In this document: positions 59,840-64,000 of the stretch, one piece after another | Layout: every line of letters begins with the position of its first letter | How positions within the stretch are numbered: the stretch's first letter is position 1 | NCBI GenBank assembly: GCA_030407005.1 | Contig: JAUDYN010000002.1 | Location: forward strand, 3,348,001-3,412,000 | Length of the DNA stretch: 64,000 bases | Direction: 5' to 3' | From: Desarmillaria ectypa | Taxonomy: Eukaryota; Basidiomycota; Agaricomycetes; Agaricales; Physalacriaceae | Program-made: the position numbers and the translations under genes | The notes under the pieces: model-generated | Told to the model about the DNA's origin: nothing | What the model saw: the letters and a program-made list of their open reading frames with translations, nothing else | Database searches by the model: none

Positions 59840-61279
59840 AGTAATGTGTTAAAAAGATAGAGAGAACGGTGTAGATATAGAATGTGATTATCTCACGGGG
59901 TGTTTCATGAGTGATGGAGACCCAAATAGCGAAGGTCTTTAGACGCTGTATTTATGCAAGATTTAAGCGCTGAACTCACCCATAGTGGGACATAAGCTGC
60001 AACGCCTAGCTGTGAAGTTCCTTAGCGCGACGTCACTTACAGCTAACGGTCGAGATGACTCCACGAGCACAGGAAGAGCAGTTGCAGCAGAATGAATAGC
60101 ATTGTGGTATGCAATGACGGGCACGGTTAGTTCAAAAATATCACGAAGATCGAAAAGGGAGTAGTTGTCGCGGAAGTTTAGGAAGGAAGGGGCTAGCTTG
60201 CCAACGAAGTACGTTTATCGCTGCTATGACTAGACAATCAAGACATGTTGTACATCTTACTGAACCGAGTGCATGTAACAGATTCCGAGGAAGGGATGCA
60301 AAGCGATAAGGAATAATCACTGTGTGTGCTCAACATCACCTGGACGTCGGACATTGCGGGGTTATGCAGCACTGCACTGGTACGGAACTTGAGAATAACT
60401 CAAAAACGGTTCAGAAGTAGCGACGAGAACTCACCACACGTCTCCGGCGCTGGCACATATTGTACACGACGAGAATGTCCTAGTTTCAAAAGTCAAATTC
60501 AACAATAACGATCAGTCCTGGCTCCATATGGGGATGCCTTTGAGAATGAAGGACTTTCCGTAGGTTCGTTACAGACTAAGATCAGGTTACTCGCGAAATC
60601 TCTTCATGTGAAAGGACACATGCTAGTTCGCACCAGAGCAAAGGGCTGTATCCTGCTGTATCGATTCCTGCTGTACCGGCAGGTTCCTTTCCGATCCAGG
60701 TCGTCTGCGACTGGTGGCTGACTCTACATCATCATCGGGATTTGCCCTGATGAAGAAGCCATAATGTCGGTTCTGAATGAAATAACGAAACAGGGGTTCA
60801 GCGTTATGGTCAACTTACCGGAACATGGAATCGACAAAGAAATGAACGAGGAGTTCAAGGGTTAATCAACTCTAGACCGATGACCCAAAACTGGTGACCT
60901 GAAACAGATTAGTGACCATGCCTTCTCCACATTATGACTGCTACTGCGCCTGCGATTCAAGATGATCTCACTTCCACTTCTTGGCTGCGATGGAGGGACA
61001 TTACGCGCGTATTCGTCAGCTCCGGCTGACCTCACGGCTATTCCTGTGTAGGAAACCCACTCTTCAGGCTCTTGGTAGCCTTCTTCGTGATTTAAATGAT
61101 ATTGTGCCTTGTGGTAATGCCGAAAGATCCTGCGTGGGTAAACGCTGTTACGACGCTATTGCGCTGTGATTATTCCTGCTGTTCCTATTTCACAGCACAT
61201 TTGATTTTCTGTCGGATAGCCGATCGAACAAGAACACTGGCCATTTGTACGAATCCCGGTACAACAATATTGCATACGA
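59840..61279. other. No gene recognised
   Basis: About 1.4 kb between the Cys-rich gene and the conserved unknown gene. Only short ORFs with no domain. Contains the promoter of the Cys-rich gene. Confidence 0.45.
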
Positions 61280-62333
61280 TTATATGTACATCCCCCCTTC
61301 GCCGATGTCGCCTTTCTGTCTTTTGGTAGCGTGAATAGCGGTTCCTTTTGAAGACTTGTTTACCCATGCGTCTGGGGCTTTCTCGTCGATAGCCTTGAAT
61401 AGCAAGGTCTGCGCGGTAGACATGGTGTCCTCGTTCCAGGGCATAAAGTTGTCTGAAAGCTGTTCAATATTTGACGGAGAGAGCTTTCTGGGCGCTGGCG
61501 CAGGAATCCGTGGGTAGGGCAGGACGAGCAGGATACCTTGGACTTTGGAAATTGAGAGGTTTGCCATAAAGGCAGCTGAGGTAGAAGATATGAGATTGGG
61601 GGGAGAAAACTTTGCTGCGTGCTCAGCCTGTATATTCCAATGAGTAAATCGCATGGTTTGTAAAAGATGTATACGTGCGATGACAGGATCTACGTTAGTA
61701 GTGGAGAGGTACCGAATGGGCGCATTTTGGAAAGTCAGAGGCTCAGAAGTTATATATGAAGGCACGGGATATATGTCCAGCAAGGAAACCCTGACATTTT
61801 GGTTAGTCTGGGTCAAGTAAGGCGATCGCTGATTCCTACCTTGAAGGCCTGAGCGTTTCGAGAATTTGTTTCCCGTATTCGTTCATCGCCCATATTGGCA
61901 GCCTAGTCGTGACTTCGGATATGACTATTGTGGCACTTGTCCACTTGGGATTGAAACAGAGGCCCACCTAAATATCATTATTTTCAGGCTTGACAGAGAT
62001 GAAAGCCGAACGCACTGAGATCTCATTCACATAAACAGCGCCTGTCTGCTCTCCCAGATTAGCCCCACGTGCCCAAATTTTTCCCGCATCTCCAGAGGCA
62101 ACGATAAGCTTTCCTGCCGTCGATATACTGCCAACTATCTTGACGTTCACGGATTCTGAGGCGTCCTGCGACGGACGGAGTTGCAGAGGATTAAATTCGT
62201 CTTCTTCATCGGATTCGATGGCGTAGCGGGAAGGCACAGTGTCTTGTAGAGGGTCCACATCCTGAATGGAAGTGAGAAACGGTTGGTTCACGACTGCGAT
62301 GCGACGATAATCACCATGATAGTATGAAGGCAA
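61280..62333 (-). CDS. Conserved unknown, possibly proteasome-assembly-chaperone-like
   Basis: Three exons (62016-62333, 61840-61967, 61280-61790) give 318 residues. The first junction (GTGCGT donor) removes an in-frame stop and gives EISVGLCFNPKWTSATIVIS. The acidic N-terminus (AIESDEEDEFNPLQ) precedes alternating beta and helical segments (VSLLDIYPVPSYIT, then MRFTHWNIQAEHAAKF). Weak overall resemblance to PAC1-type proteasome assembly chaperones in the 'SLL-x-x-YP' region, but this is not enough to name it. Head-to-head with the myosin light chain gene, 129 bp apart. Confidence 0.65.
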
Positions 62334-62462
62334 GAATGTCGCGCGTCCGGTATGTCGGCCCGTCGCCCGATCGTTGATCGCCTCTTATGGCATGGGTTCC
62401 AAACAAAGCAATCTACGGTTTCCAACCGACCATATCCATCCTTTCCTTTTGACGAACACATC

Positions 62463-63154
62463 ATGGTATGTCCTTTGTCCTTGTTCTCTGGCCCGTAGCT
62501 AATACATCCTTACTTTTTAGAGTGACAACGCAGGTCAGCAAATCATCTCGTTTCCAATACTCAGGCCAACGTTCTTCAGAATACAAGGAGGCATTCGCGC
62601 TATTTGACAAACGAGGCAAGGGCGCTGTACCAAGGGAGACGCTAGGTGACCTTCTCAGGGCACTTGGCCAGAATCCTACGCAAGCTGAGGTTGCCGAGAT
62701 TGTAGCATCAGCGCCTCGAGATGGTGCGGCAACCCTCCTGTCTGCTATTCGGCTTCGCTAACCAGCATTCATCGACAGTCGACTACAAGACATTTCTGAC
62801 CATCTTGAACCGTCCTGATGGTTTCAAGCCGGCTGGTACACCGGGTGAGTGGCGGGTATTTGGTTAGGATATGCCACAGCTGACTGGGACGATCCTGCAG
62901 AGGAATTCATTCGCGGTTTCCAGGTCTTTGATAAGGAACACAATGGCTTCATCGGTGCGGGTGAGCTGCGGTATGTCCTCACGCAGTTAGGAGAGAAGAT
63001 GACGGATGAAGAGGTGGATGAGCTGTTGAAAGGTGTGCAGATTGGAGCGTACGTGTTTTCCTTGTCCAACTCTATCCGTTACTTTGGCTTACAAACGAAC
63101 AGGGACGGAAATGTAAACTATGAATCTTTTGTACGCACTATCCTCAGCCAGTAG
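62463..63154 (+). CDS. CDC4: Myosin essential light chain, Cdc4-like (EF-hand)
   Basis: Six exons (62463-62465, 62521-62533, 62580-62723, 62779-62844, 62901-63048, 63103-63154) give 141 residues. Sequence features: [20 protein letters not shown] (first EF-hand, degenerate loop), [17 protein letters not shown] (second), [20 protein letters not shown] (third) and [16 protein letters not shown] (fourth). The second and third contain most of the helix-loop-helix signature, but several loops lack calcium ligands, as in essential light chains. The protein binds IQ motifs of type-II myosin in the cytokinetic ring. Exon 1 is only the ATG and exon 2 is 13 nt. Confidence 0.93.
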
Positions 63155-63528
63155 GACACCCCTCCCACCCTTGTGCATATACGGCATTGTCATGATTCCC
63201 CTTTGTCTGTACTTGAAGTAATCGACACATCCATCCTTCTCTCAATTCGTACCGTAAGCTTAGTGCATTCGTGCGGAGGACCAGAACATCCCCAAAGTCT
63301 CTTCAAAGTTTTTACGTCGTGATTCGTAGCTTGAAATCGAACCTCTGGCGTTCTGCCTGCGTTTGCCTACAATTTACCCCCGAGTTATATTGTAACCGAT
63401 GCATCAACATCCGTTTCATGTATGAAATTATATGTCGTAGTATGTGTATGACGAGGGTATCAAAATAATTAGTTTTATGGCAGTCCAACCCTTCCATCCA
63501 TGCATACAAATTTGAAATAAGTTACCAC
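63155..63528. other. Convergent 3' region
   Basis: Between the myosin light chain stop and the minus-strand gene end. No separate gene supported. Confidence 0.5.
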
Positions 63529-64000
63529 CTACGACCTCGGGAAGGCACCAGGGATTGGCTGCCTCCTCCGCTCTGGATGGTGGAAGTACGTCCCGTACCT
63601 CGAACGTCCCGGACTCATCGGCACCGGCTGGCTCCTTGCTACCGTCTCGCTCGTAGCCCCAGTGGGCGTACTATCCCCAGTGACCGCCCCGTAGTCCTCC
63701 TCGTCGCTATCGATCTCATCTCCCATCCAATGGTCGTCATCCGGCAGCATGATCACTCCCGACGCCTGATCATAGCTCAACCGGTGGGAGAGTGGCACCG
63801 GCTCCGTTTGCGCGCGTCGCACAGTAGGCGCCTGCGTGTCTTCCCAGGGATTACTCGACACGCCCAGATCTGACGGTCCTGGCACGCTGTCGGCATAAGG
63901 CTCTTCCGCGGGAGGGTTAGATGCTTTTGTGCGTCGTACTTTGCTTGGCTTTTTGCGCAGCGTCAGAACAACAGCTTGATTTGAATCCCGGCTTTGTCGA
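63529..64000 (-). CDS. 3' part of a gene leaving the window
   Basis: The minus strand is open from 64000 down to a stop at 63529-63531. The visible end of the protein is disordered and acidic (PDDDHWMGDEIDSDEEDYGA), then Arg/Ser/Pro-rich, ending in FHHPERRRQPIPGAFPRS. The upstream visible part is basic (LRKKPSKVRRTK). No domain recognised in what is visible; the tail resembles low-complexity C-termini of many fungal proteins. Start lies outside the window. Confidence 0.65.
   Translation of the reverse strand, partial: RQSRDSNQAVVLTLRKKPSKVRRTKASNPPAEEPYADSVPGPSDLGVSSNPWEDTQAPTVRRAQTEPVPLSHRLSYDQASGVIMLPDDDHWMGDEIDSDEEDYGAVTGDSTPTGATSETVARSQPVPMSPGRSRYGTYFHHPERRRQPIPGAFPRS

Noticed and set aside
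1..64000. CRISPR arrays, operons, riboswitches
   Set aside because: No regularly spaced repeats of CRISPR type, and the window is plainly nuclear eukaryotic DNA with spliceosomal introns.

Overview
The window is nuclear DNA from a filamentous basidiomycete, most likely a mushroom-forming Agaricomycete. The coding evidence is short GT–AG introns (about 40–60 bp) several to a gene, paired divergent and convergent genes, F-box and WW/membrane proteins of the agaric type, a eukaryotic tRNA-Asp with a tiny intron, and solo copia-type LTRs. Splice models were built by eye. For most intact genes the joined exons give a length divisible by three and a continuous protein, which is the main internal check.

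Layout. 0–8 kb is decayed accessory DNA: a solo LTR with target-site duplication, an aminoglycoside-phosphotransferase (APH)-like kinase relic split by a possible terminal-inverted-repeat insertion, and one multi-exon gene or relic of unknown function. 8.4–24.8 kb is a gene-dense conserved block: insulin-degrading-enzyme-type M16 protease, the Cdk subunit CKS1, the meiotic helicase MER3/HFM1 (divergent from CKS1), a Cys-cluster protein, an F-box relic and a C2H2 zinc-finger protein. 24.8–28.5 kb has no recognisable gene. 28.5–31.5 kb holds a WW-domain/multi-pass membrane protein; a broken copy of its C-terminus lies at 34 kb. A tRNA-Asp at 32.2 kb has a solo LTR just upstream.

32.9–53 kb is the most unusual part. 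Five copies of an unrecognised protein family (here 'family X') are scattered in both orientations; only one (36.4–37.6 kb) reads through without lesions. Among them are an F-box gene, a two-exon unknown gene, a Mug135-like protein with heptad repeats, a MITE, relics of an FAD aromatic hydroxylase and an acyl-CoA ligase, and a 2.4-kb segmental duplication carrying two almost identical genes for a small secreted double-psi beta-barrel protein. 53–57 kb is relic-rich. 57–64 kb returns to conserved genes, ending with a Cdc4-type myosin light chain and the 3' end of a gene that leaves the window.

The conserved genes suggest housekeeping, cell-cycle and meiotic roles (CKS1, MER3, possibly the Mug135-like protein, Cdc4). 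The accessory region looks like a duplication-prone island in which most copies are dying by nonsense mutation and deletion while one family-X gene and the secreted pair stay open.
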